This document shows positions 46,388-55,822 of a DNA stretch of 64,000 bases, in pieces. This DNA is from Lasiosphaeria ovina (Eukaryota > Ascomycota > Sordariomycetes > Sordariales > Lasiosphaeriaceae). The stretch lies in contig JAULSN010000005.1 of the NCBI GenBank assembly GCA_033439765.1, positions 2,309,001 through 2,373,000 of the forward strand. The letters run 5' to 3'. Position 1 is the first letter of the stretch; each line of letters starts with the position of its first letter. The notes under the pieces were generated by a model. It was not told where the DNA came from and did no database searches. It worked only from the letters and a program-made list of their open reading frames with translations. The translations under genes were made by a program, and so were the position numbers.

Positions 46388-47619
46388 TTAAGGCTCAAGT
46401 TGCGGCTCTGCGGGAACCTCGCCGCCTAGTAGTATAGTCCCTAGGTCCATGAGCCGCTTGTTAGGATTTAGAATTTTCCTTCGTTTTTGGGGCCTAATGC
46501 GCTCCAGTTGAGCCTCTAGGGCTTCAATACGGTGTTGCTTGAGTACCAATTCGGTCTGAAGCTTCTCAACGGCTGCCGCAGCTTTCTGGAACTTCCATCT
46601 AGTCCGGAGACTGCTTCCTTTGCTAAAATCGCTAATCTGACGCCCTGTGGTTGGTGTATCAGGGAGGACAGGGCGGACAGGGGGTTCAGGGGTCTTTGAC
46701 CGCATTGAAAGGGCCGTTGTCAAGTGGCTGTAAGCCGTGAGAGGTGTGGGCAGGCAGGAAGCAAAGATATATGTTGTTCAGGAAGCATATCGTCATAAAG
46801 TCATCCTATATAGCAAATGTAAAGAATACTAGACGAATAAACGTACGGGACTTATCTCGTACAGTTGTGTGACTACCGTGGCCATCAAGAATAAGTAGCC
46901 GGGCCTCGCTGTCGTAGTTGAGCAACGGGTCGGTTTGTGGAATAAAAATATCCTCAAGCCAGCTTATTGCGATCTGGTTGTCAGTCCTCCCCTTTTCTGT
47001 AGTAACGAAGCCCCAGTTGCAGATTTTGCGCATCTCCTGTTCAAACCACGAGGTTTGTAGCTCTTTCCTTTAAAAAATAATGCCGGGATCGAGTGCCAAG
47101 CCGGCGGCACTGATGCATTCGATCATGGTGGACCAGCCGCGGCCCTGGTCGCTTTTCAGGTAGGTTTTCTTAGTCTCTGAGATCCCCAGAACTAAGTTAT
47201 CAAGCCCTGTATGGTCTGTTAGTATAGGACGTCAAAATAAACATAGATACTTACTAAAGCCCGCCATAATGCCAGCCTTATCGACATTAAACGTAAGCTC
47301 AGGCCTGATCCAGCCGTATTCTCTCTCCCTGATGTTAAAGTACCAGTTGACAGCCTTGGGGGTGAAGCCGTTGAAGCGAGAGGTTTCCATTCTTTTGCCT
47401 ATTTTGGCTTGAATGGCGGGATTCCGGGCTTTGAAGCCTGCAATCCAGTTTTTCCCGACAGGCTCGAAATCCCCTGTTTCTTTGCACAGCTTTGTAACTA
47501 TGCTATACACTTGTGACTAGCTCGGTGCATAGCCGAGACTTTCCTGCCAAAGGATCCACTTAACGAGCCCCTCTTCTTGAGGTTCTGTGAACCTGCGTTG
47601 TGTTTGGAGGATCTCTTCT

Positions 47620-47652
<33 letters not shown>

Positions 47653-47726
47653 TCTCCTTGAGTCGTCGGTTCAACGTTGTATAGGAACACCATGCTTTTG
47701 AGCTGCTTTGCGAATAGAAAGCTCAT
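46388..47726 (-). pseudogene. Broken pogo-type transposase (CENP-B-like DNA binding plus DDE)
   Basis: Pieces in order on the minus strand: an N-terminal CENP-B/Tc5-type helix-turn-helix region (EEGLVKWILWQESLGYAPS) stopped by TAG and resuming SQVYSIVTKLCKETGDF; KNWIAGFKARNPAIQAKIGK; first catalytic Asp in ELTFNVDKAGIMAGF; a plausible intron (GTAAGT...CATACAG, about 47264-47210); a frame break around GIIF/KELQTSWF; second Asp in LLILDGHGSHTT; another interruption; third Asp in PAHTSHGLQPLD; and a basic coiled C-terminus. At least one internal stop and two frame breaks make it non-functional. A 30-base G run sits within the N-terminal coding part. Confidence 0.85.
47622..47651. repeat. 30-base G homopolymer
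   Basis: Uninterrupted run of about 30 G, read on the minus strand as poly-Pro inside the relic transposase. Confidence 0.95.
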
Positions 47727-48077
47727 TGTCTGTGACGTCTAGGTACGCATTGACCATATTATCGTCACTTTGTCCAGACATTGTGGCGGTACAAGACGCT
47801 ATTCACACTCAAAGGTAGGGGGAGGAGAATGTCAGGAAGCCATGTTTGAGTTAATTTGGGAGTTACTTTGCGACGATGTAGGGAAAAAAAAATTAGGGCT
47901 TGTGGGCTGACAATCCACACTAAGATTAAACTACATGCAATTACATAACTAGCTCGATTGTCTGCTTGCGAATAGCTTCACAATTTAACTACGCTGTTGT
48001 TGTTCAAAGATGTAGTGTTTTGGTGTAAAAAGGGTGATCCACTGGGTGGGTGATCCGGTGGGGGGTTGGGGATGGTA

Positions 48078-49140
48078 ATATTTCCCCCGGTATATTGGTG
48101 TTAGTCGCGATCAGTTTGGAGATATTTATAGTGGGAGCTTACGGGTGAAGCCCTATTCACAATCTCCATTACGGACCAAAAAGAAAAAGGACGTCGGCAA
48201 AGGGGACCGTCGCCGCGTGTCACTTATATTCAACGAACCCGGGGGCTTCCCCGGGCCGACTGCTCCCCACAGGTGACGGGGGTTCTTGTCGATCACGATG
48301 TGATCGAGCGAGGTCCGCGTCGATACCGGTTTGACGCAGAAGATTACCTATCTGCCTGCCTGCCATCCGACGAAGCTCGCGCTGGATCGGACAACTGTGC
48401 CCCGTAATTGTTTCAATCTCTTCGAGCTCGGCTTGGGATCCTGGACATCCTTCATGCCCATTCCTCGGGCAAGCCAGTCCGCGAGGCATGTATCAACTAG
48501 CGCCCTATGGTTACCGTAGTCGGTGTAATGATAGGAGGGGGAGGGGGGCGAATAGCCCCAGCTCCCGGGCAGCGGAGACGGCGGGTCTCATGCGCGCGGG
48601 CAAATTCTGCATCCAAGTGACTGTGCTGGCTATCGATCTCATCGTCGTCGTCACAGGCGTTGTCCAGGCTGACGGTGGTGATTCTCTCGTTGCACGTCTT
48701 CGAAGGACAGCTAGGTCTAGCAACCTATTGTAGTTGAGGTCCACGGAAGGTCAACCACAGTCTGGCCTTTGCGTTTGACTTCTGCAGTTATTGGGTCGGG
48801 TTATACAAACGGCAAAAACTGGGGGGGGGGGGGGGGGGAGGAATTATGTGTAAGGGTGGGTGTGAGGTTTTTTAAATTTTATTAATGCCTTTTTTGATGA
48901 TTTGTCGTCTATCTAGGGATATGGTCCTCCATCCAGGCTTCATTAATATTATGTACATAGGCACCTAGGCAAGACTGGTGTCCTTTCCAGTAAACTTTAG
49001 CATTGCAAATAACTTGAAGTTTTGGGGGTTCAACTTTCTTTACAGCACCCTATCAAGGGGTTATCATTACATACATTATTTACAACAAGGGCGTGCTTTC
49101 ATTACTCACGACCCGCTTCAAGTGAAGCATATCCTCTCCA
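48078..49140. other. Spacer with repeat relics
   Basis: No supported gene. A frame at 48220-48489 (minus) has no recognisable family. An 18-base G run lies at 48821-48838. The right end is the 3' flank of the LIN1-like gene. Confidence 0.45.
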
Positions 49141-50592
49141 TCATACAAACGTTGCGACTCTTGTCCAGCCATGCTCGTCGCCCGCATGGCGGAACTCGAC
49201 GCCCTCGGCAAAATAGCCGGCGTCCTGCCAAGCCTTCATCGTCTTGCCATCAAATGGCCCTTGCTTGTCGGCGTCGTCGCGGCCGTCCACCCACCGGAAC
49301 TCCCACATCTTAGTCACCAGACCCTCGGCCTCTTCGTCTTCCTGGGCGGGCTCGACCCAGTCCTCGCCCGTCTCGGTGCGGTAGTCCCGCACCAGCCGCT
49401 CCCTCTCCGTGTCGTAGATGCTGCGGTAGTCCCGCTGCAGGAGCTTGTCCGCGGCATCCGTGATGGCCTCAATGACTTGCGTGATCTTGACGTCTTTAGG
49501 GTCCTTTTCCTTGGCAGTGTCAACATCCATGGCATCGCTACCCGTCTTCTTCATTTTCTTCAACTTCCAGCTCGGTACCTTCTTGGACTTTGTCTTGGCC
49601 TTGCCCAGCCGGGCCAGGGCCTCGAGCACAGTCTCGCCCCGCTCCAGCCGCAGTATCAGCGCCTTCAGCAGATCCGACGTCAAGATGCTGTCGTCCTGGC
49701 GCTGTTTTTCGCGCATCTCGGCGTCGCGCTTCTCTCGCGCGGCTGCCGCTTTCTTCATGTCCTTCTTGCTGATGTCGTCCAGCCAGCGGTCGTGCACCGA
49801 GTCCGCGTCAAGGGCCTTGCGGATGTAGTTTCCCGCCTCGTCGAACGCGCCTTCCTCCTGCTCCTGTCGCATGTTGAAGGCATCGATCTTGGGTGCGTGT
49901 TTCTTAAGCCCGCCGAGGCCGACTTCTTCGTCTATGCCCTCCTCGGCAATGGCCGCCTCAATGTCGGCGTCGTCTTCGTCGTCGTCAGAGCTCTCATTGT
50001 CGTCCATAGCGTAAGCACTGAGATTGCCGTCTAAACGAATCCTGCCGCCGCTCTTGCTCCTGGCTTCTTGACCCTCGATTTCGTCATCGGCAAGGAAACG
50101 GACGTCTTTGTTCTTCTTGCCTGCGGTTTTGCCGGCGGCCTTGCTGTTGGCTGCGTCGTCATCGTCATCTTCCCCAAACATGTCGATTTCATCATCATCT
50201 TCGGCATTATCGCCTGGAACAGCAGACGAGTTATAATTGTCCATGGCTTTGGCTAGGTCCACGTCGTCGGCATCTGCGCCCTTCTTCTTACTCTTGCGCT
50301 CCTCAGCCCGGGCATTGAAGAACTCATTTTCCGAGTCCGAGTCATAGCCATCAATGTTGATGGCACCGCGTTTCGTAGCACGACCAGTTGTGCCAATGAC
50401 ATCTGCGGCAAGGAGGTCCTCATTGTCGTCCGAGTCCGAGTCTCGCGCGGTCGGTGCCAGCGCTGACGGGTTCCGCACGTCAAATCTCACCTTCTTGCTG
50501 CCACCGGCTGTATCGGCATCCTCTCCATGGTGCACCCGTGCAAATTCCTCGCCAGCCCTCTTAGGACGCGCTGCTGAGAATCGGGATGCCAT
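49141..50592 (-). CDS. LIN1: LIN1/CD2BP2-like U5 snRNP protein with GYF domain
   Basis: Single exon, 483 residues. I chose the ATG at 50592 (MASRFSAARPKRAGEEFARV) over an in-frame ATG 35 codons upstream, because the longer head is Arg-rich leader-like sequence and the family starts close to the R-P-K-R motif. The order is a basic head with KKVRFD, acidic Ser/Asp-rich regions with GYDSDSENEFF, a helical middle (DDISKKDMKKAAAAREKRD), and a C-terminal GYF domain (WEFRWVDGRDDADKQGPFDG... YFAEGVEFRH). GYF domains bind Pro-rich peptides. Yeast Lin1/Snu40 and human CD2BP2 (U5-52K) associate with U5 snRNP during assembly in the nucleus. It is divergent from UFD1, with 0.6 kb shared upstream sequence. 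Confidence 0.9.
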   Translation of the reverse strand: MASRFSAARPKRAGEEFARVHHGEDADTAGGSKKVRFDVRNPSALAPTARDSDSDDNEDLLAADVIGTTGRATKRGAINIDGYDSDSENEFFNARAEERKSKKKGADADDVDLAKAMDNYNSSAVPGDNAEDDDEIDMFGEDDDDDAANSKAAGKTAGKKNKDVRFLADDEIEGQEARSKSGGRIRLDGNLSAYAMDDNESSDDDEDDADIEAAIAEEGIDEEVGLGGLKKHAPKIDAFNMRQEQEEGAFDEAGNYIRKALDADSVHDRWLDDISKKDMKKAAAAREKRDAEMREKQRQDDSILTSDLLKALILRLERGETVLEALARLGKAKTKSKKVPSWKLKKMKKTGSDAMDVDTAKEKDPKDVKITQVIEAITDAADKLLQRDYRSIYDTERERLVRDYRTETGEDWVEPAQEDEEAEGLVTKMWEFRWVDGRDDADKQGPFDGKTMKAWQDAGYFAEGVEFRHAGDEHGWTRVATFV

Positions 50593-51201
50593 GTCGTGAG
50601 ATGCTTTGTGAAATCTGAACCGATTGGGCTGAGCTTGTAACTGTAATCCAGGCAGGCTCCCGTCACGTGCTCGTGATGCACGTATCCAATATCTCATAGA
50701 AAATCCCTAGAAACAAAACAGGCTGCCAGATGTCGACCGAGAATGATTACAAGGAACCGCTTTGGTATAAAGTGTTGGAGTGAAGACGAAGGTGAAAGTG
50801 AAGGGGGCGAGTGGGTATGAAGACGGTTGTAACATTCCTCGTTCATACATGGCAGGGCAGCACCGTACCTCAGCCCGGCTTCAGCTTTAGTCCCCGCTTC
50901 TCCACAGGCAACTGGTCGCGCCACAGCACCTATTAGCCACAATTTACCCCGCCGCCCCGCGTGGGCTTATTAGGCGGCCAGGTACCTAAACAACGTACTC
51001 GAGTTGGAGTTATGTCATCCGCTGGTGCCTTCCCACCTCGCCCAAAGCTCCCAGCTTCTCGTCATTAACTAAACAAGCTTTGCTGAGCACCCATTTTCAC
51101 TCTCGTGTCCTCCAAAACCTTACAAACGTGACAGCACGCTAGTGTTCGCATAAAACTCCGACACCGACGATCGCCGCAGCCACGGCGAACATACCGTCAA
51201 G

Positions 51202-52506
51202 ATGGTAGGCTATCCTTTCCCTGGCGGGCCAGAGGGGAATAACCAGCAGCTAATGTTGTCGTGACCGCAGTTTGACCCCAGCAACCCAGACCATTTGTAC
51301 CAAATGGCTCGTGGAGGCATGGGTCGCCCTCGAGCTACCCAGCGCTTCGATGAATACTACCGCTGCTACCCTTTGGCCATGGCACCCGGAGCGGACCGGC
51401 CGGAGCTCAACTACGGCTCAAAGATCTTCCTCCCGCCTTCAGCCCTCGACAAGGTGTCGCGGCTGCACGTCCAGTGGCCAATAATGTTGGAGCTCTTCAA
51501 CGGGGAGAAGGGAAAGCACACACACGGCGGTGTCCTAGAGTTTGTGGCCGAAGAAGGAAGGGCCTACGTTCCGTACTGGGTATGCTTGCGCACGTGTTGC
51601 ACGTCATGACTGTGGACTTGTCTGGTTCTAACTGGCCTGCAGATGATGAAAAGCCTCGAGCTCGAAGTCGGCGATATGATCCAGATCAGGACAACCTCCC
51701 TGGAGCTAGCGAAGCTGGTAAAGCTGCAGCCCCAGTCCACCAACTTCCTCGACATCAGCGATCCTCGCGCCGTTCTCGAAAAGGCATTCCGCAACTTTGC
51801 AGCGCTAACCAAGGGTGATGTGTTCAACTTCGAATACAATGACGAGGTCTACTACATGGCGGTTTTAGATGTGAAGCCTGAGACTGACAAGATGGGCGTC
51901 AGTATGATCGAGACGGATGTTAGCGTCGACTTTGCACCGCCCGTTGGCTACGTGGAGCCCGAGAAACAACCTCGCGGAAGCGGCACGAGCACACCTCGTA
52001 GCGCGCGCGGAGGGGGTTCCGGTCCTGGCGTACCTGTCGGCGGTCTGATGCACAACCAAGGCACCATGGCACAAGCAATCAACTACGATGCCATAGCTCC
52101 AAGTGCAATGCTGGGGTCAGCTGGCAACTTTCTAGGAGAGGGTTTGCGTCTTAAGGGTAGCAAGGCATCAACACCCAAGCCTGCGACTCCCGTGGCGGGA
52201 ACATCGACCAATGTCGGTGGCGACTTTGGGTTGCTGCCAAAACGGCGGAGTGGCCCGCAGCCGCTTCGGCTACCCCCGAACAAGCTCTTCTTGGGCTACG
52301 AAATCAAGCCTGTTAAGACTGCGGCCGATAAGGAACAGGAAGCGGCAAATGCTCTGCAGCCGCACTTTGCCGGGCAAGGCCAAACACTGAGAGGGGTAGT
52401 TAAGAGAAAGGGTGATGACGAGGACAAAATACCGGAGAGGCCAGAAAAGCAAGAAAAGAAGCCGCAAGACGGCAAAGGAAGAAGGCTGGATGGGCGGAAC
52501 GTCTGA
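51202..52506 (+). CDS. UFD1: Ubiquitin fusion degradation protein 1 (Cdc48 cofactor)
   Basis: Exon 1 is just the ATG (51202-51204). The 66-nt intron follows at once (GTAGGC...CCGCAG). Exon 2 is 51271-51579 and exon 3 is 51643-52506 (63-nt intron, GTATGC...CTGCAG), giving 391 residues. The N-terminal UFD1 double-psi-barrel/UT3 region is plain: MFDPSNPDHLYQMARGGMG, GSKIFLPPSALDKVSRLHV, WPIMLELFNGEKGKHTHGG and ELEVGDMIQIRTTSLELAK. The C-terminal tail (residues ~205-391) is the Gly/Pro/Lys-rich part that binds Npl4 and Cdc48, with FLGYEIKPVKTAAD. UFD1-Npl4 brings polyubiquitinated substrates to Cdc48/p97 for ER-associated and nuclear degradation. Confidence 0.96.
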
Positions 52507-53440
52507 TAGTTGCTACCATTTGGAGGAGCTCGCTCCGGGTGGATGGCGTTGTTAATTTAAGGCGGTTGGGACTGAAGGGGCTTGTCGGGAAATGATACAC
52601 TACGACGGAAGGTAGACAGATATCTGGTTGGCGAAAGCGAAACATGTCGGACTGGGCTTTATTTGCGCCGCCTAGCTGTTAAGTCGGCGTCTCTTGAGTT
52701 TTTTTATTGGGAAATCTTGATACGTAATACAGTGCCAGTGCTTGCTCAAGTTGTTGGCAAGACAGACAAGCGCCATGCAACTGCGCGGATCTCAGCCCTA
52801 TAAAGAGGTAGGTTGCCATATTTGCACAACCAGCACAGTCCGTTTAACTTGAAGCCTTGCCATAGACTTGGGGCTTTCGGCTTCCGAGTTCCAAGTCCCA
52901 TGCTTTGCTACTCAAGAAAAACTAATAAATGATCAGAGAAATGAAATCTCCAGAGCAAGATATGAATTTTGGTGCCATGGTCCCTTTTCCCCGTGAAATC
53001 TTCTTTTTCCGGTCATTCAAAATTCCCGACTTCTGGGTTTGATGGGTGAAAGACGAAGGACGAGAAATACAATACAACTTGGATTGTGCGAGTACGGCAA
53101 AGCAATGGGACGGCCCCAAAACTCAAAGCAAGCAACACGAGAGCTAGTGCGAAGTGGGGCAGGCCGGGTAAACCCCGGCTCTCTTTTGGCAGGTGGGGTG
53201 CAGCCGCCCGTGCAAGGTTTGAATAGGCGGACCAGGATAGAAAGCTCTGCTGTGGTGCTCCCCCCACCATCATCGGCCCTCTTTCAATCAACTTCGAGGT
53301 TGTGACCGCTGCGACAACACTTTCTGTTGCCCGCTCCTTTCGCAAGCAACGCCTCGCTGTGGTTTTCATACAGAGAACAAAAAGGGAAAAGGTTCTATAT
53401 ACGTCCAACCGATTTTGAATGGTGCAGCCAAGGTGCTATC

Positions 53441-55822
53441 ATGATCACCCACGGCGAGTCGACGACGGATTTCGTCTCGACTGAGCACCGTCGATCGCTC
53501 CGGCCACGCCAAGCGCCCGGGGCCCGGGGTACTGCAGCGGGTGGTGAGACCGCGCCCCGCGCCGCAATTAAGGCTGGCGGCCGGGTCACGCGAAGCAGTG
53601 CTGGGGCTGCTGTGCCAATCGAGGCCTTTTCGGTCCAGGGCAGCTCCGCACCGCCACCTCGCCCACGGTCTTCCTCGCCCACCCCGACTCGCAACACACG
53701 GTCGCACAAGCGGGTCGCGCCGCCAGGCGCTCCTCGTGCAAGCGCCAATCGTCTCTCAAAGCGGAGACGGCATCAGTCGGGATTTTACGACGAAGACTCG
53801 AACAGTGAGGAAGACCTCGACATCGGCGACCTCGATCTGGATCTGGATCTGGATGATGAAGATTCGGAGTTTTCCGCATTGGTGCAGCCGATATCTAGCG
53901 CTCACGACAACGGTGCGAACGGGGCTCCCAGGGCATTGAGATCGAGGGCTCGTCCTTCGCCAGCAAAGAGAAGACATACGGCAGCTCCGGCAGCTCGGAA
54001 CCGGCGCCATGTTGCACGCCCCGTCAAGCGCGCGGTGGGGAAATCGAGACCCGCACCCCAGCCCGATACCCTTCAGACGGTGCCAAACCCCGAAAATGCC
54101 GTCATCCCGGACTGGGCAAGCCTTCCCTACCATGTATGGGTCCAGATCTTCCAACATGCCTTTGCAGCCCTGGAGAGCGGCAGCATCCGAAGCGCTGTAA
54201 ACTGGCTTCTGTCGACCAGTCGTGTCGCCCGTGCAGTCGCCGAGCCGGCCCTGACCATATTGTACTATTCCCCCCCACTTCTCACGAGATCCATGGCACA
54301 CAAATTGGTGTCGCATCTGTCCCAAGACCCGTCGACAACTATGTTCAACTACCGACCAAAAGTGAAAAAGCTCTCGATTGATGTCGAAGAGATTGCGGCA
54401 AAAATGTATTCCGGCAGCCCTCTTGATTTAAAATCGTTGATCGGCCGTCTCCCTCAACTAAAAGTCATTGACTTTTACCACCGAAAAGACGAGGCGCCTT
54501 ACCGCAGCCTTGATGAAAACCTTCGATGGCACTATCCCGCCGGCCTTTTCGAGGCCTTGGATGTGGAGGAGGCTGAATCTGATACGTATGTCCCCAGGCT
54601 CGCTGGTTGGCGATGGAACCGCCGAATGATGGGCCAGGGGTTGGATCTTGCCAAGATCAAAACACTCCACATGGTGCCATCATTCAGACACTTGAAGAGA
54701 CTCTCTCTTGTCAATTACCAAATCCCGTCGCTCCATGCTGCAACGAAAGAGGACGACGAGGAAGCCATTGCGCGGGACCAGGCATACATCCAGAGCGTGG
54801 CTGATGCCATCTCTGTGCTTCCCGACTTGGAATACCTCTCGATCGAAACATCGACTGTTGTGACGGACGACTTCCTTCTTCTTTTGCCCAAAACTCTTCG
54901 GACCTTGTCGCTGATTAACTGCTGGGAGGTAACTGGACCCGGTTTTGCCACCTATCTGGTCTCGCACGGCCAAGCACTCCAAAACTTGACCCTGAACCAC
55001 TGCCAGTCTCTCGACTTGTCGTTCTTGGCGGTTCTTGGTTCAGCCTGCCCAAACTTACAGAATCTATGTGCGGATCTGAAATACTACAACCATCACGAGT
55101 ATTACAATGATTCGGACCCCCTCTACAAAGACGTTCTGACGGTCAACCAAATCCCCGATTGGCCCGCGGCATTGGAGCTGATAGATCTGAGAAACATGAG
55201 AAAGTGGTCGGCTGAAGCTGCCGAAGTCTTTTTCCAGTCACTGGTAGACAGTGCAGCTAAGTTATCGAGGCTGCGGGCCCTTCACCTGAAGGCCATGTTG
55301 GACATTCCCATTCGCCAGCGCTCAGAAATTCGCGACAAATGGGATGCGAGGCTCAAGGAGGTTTTCCTGCGCAAAAAGACAGATCCTCTGCCTTTATTTT
55401 CTCTACGCGACCGGCCTATCGACGAGGAAGTTAGCCCACTACCCAAGTCGCGCAGGATGGCGGTCGAAAGCCCATCAAGACGAAGCACTCGCATCGTTGC
55501 CCAGCTGTCAAACCCATCTTCTCGTGCCAGTAGCGTTGGCCGAGATTTGAGAATTTGGCGCGCTCGGCCGTCGTACGCAGAGCCCGACACTGACGACGAG
55601 GACCTGGAAGCCGAGTCCGATGGGGCAGACCACCCCACGTCAAGCGACGAAGGCGATGCTCGCTCACCCACAACTGCGACCGATGGGTTTATCCAGGGCT
55701 TGTGCGACACCGTCGAGATTCAGCTCGACAATCAGAAACCCACAGAGGAGATTTTTGAAATGAACGACTTCATGGATGAGAGCGACTCAGACGATTCGGC
55801 AGACGAAGACTATGGAAGCTAG
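53441..55822 (+). CDS. F-box-like protein with leucine-rich repeats
   Basis: Single exon, 793 residues from the ATG at 53441 (MITHGESTTDFVSTEHRRSL). The open frame extends upstream without an ATG. Residues 1-215 are disordered: Arg/Ala/Pro-rich with a Glu/Asp block (EEDLDIGDLDLDLDLDDED). Residues ~220-265 are F-box-like: PDWASLPYHVWVQIFQHAF ... WLLSTSRVARAVAEP. LRR-type strands follow (LKVIDFYHRKDE, LKRLSLVNYQIPSLH, LEYLSIETSTV, LRTLSLINCWEVTG, LQNLTLNHCQSLDLSFLAVL, LELIDLRNMRKWS). The end is acidic. It is expected to act as the substrate-recognition part of an SCF ubiquitin ligase, binding Skp1 by the F-box. The substrate is unknown. Confidence 0.85.
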   Translation: MITHGESTTDFVSTEHRRSLRPRQAPGARGTAAGGETAPRAAIKAGGRVTRSSAGAAVPIEAFSVQGSSAPPPRPRSSSPTPTRNTRSHKRVAPPGAPRASANRLSKRRRHQSGFYDEDSNSEEDLDIGDLDLDLDLDDEDSEFSALVQPISSAHDNGANGAPRALRSRARPSPAKRRHTAAPAARNRRHVARPVKRAVGKSRPAPQPDTLQTVPNPENAVIPDWASLPYHVWVQIFQHAFAALESGSIRSAVNWLLSTSRVARAVAEPALTILYYSPPLLTRSMAHKLVSHLSQDPSTTMFNYRPKVKKLSIDVEEIAAKMYSGSPLDLKSLIGRLPQLKVIDFYHRKDEAPYRSLDENLRWHYPAGLFEALDVEEAESDTYVPRLAGWRWNRRMMGQGLDLAKIKTLHMVPSFRHLKRLSLVNYQIPSLHAATKEDDEEAIARDQAYIQSVADAISVLPDLEYLSIETSTVVTDDFLLLLPKTLRTLSLINCWEVTGPGFATYLVSHGQALQNLTLNHCQSLDLSFLAVLGSACPNLQNLCADLKYYNHHEYYNDSDPLYKDVLTVNQIPDWPAALELIDLRNMRKWSAEAAEVFFQSLVDSAAKLSRLRALHLKAMLDIPIRQRSEIRDKWDARLKEVFLRKKTDPLPLFSLRDRPIDEEVSPLPKSRRMAVESPSRRSTRIVAQLSNPSSRASSVGRDLRIWRARPSYAEPDTDDEDLEAESDGADHPTSSDEGDARSPTTATDGFIQGLCDTVEIQLDNQKPTEEIFEMNDFMDESDSDDSADEDYGS

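Larger units (their letters stand above)
46147..48077 (-). mobile_element. Degraded pogo/Fot1-type (Tc1-mariner) DNA transposon
   Basis: The ends are imperfect inverted repeats beginning TACCATCCCCA and continuing AGTG(A/G)ATCACC and TTTTACACCAAAACACTAC for about 75 bp. The left end lacks about 12 bp present in the right. The terminal TA at 46147-46148 and 48076-48077 is the expected target duplication. Length 1.93 kb matches the Fot1/Pot2 class. One transposase is encoded on the minus strand and is broken. It lies among other relics between RVB2 and LIN1. Confidence 0.85.

Noticed and set aside
48220..48489. An 89-codon minus-strand frame beside the pogo relic
   Set aside because: No recognised domain and no intron or promoter evidence. 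It probably reflects chance or an old repeat.
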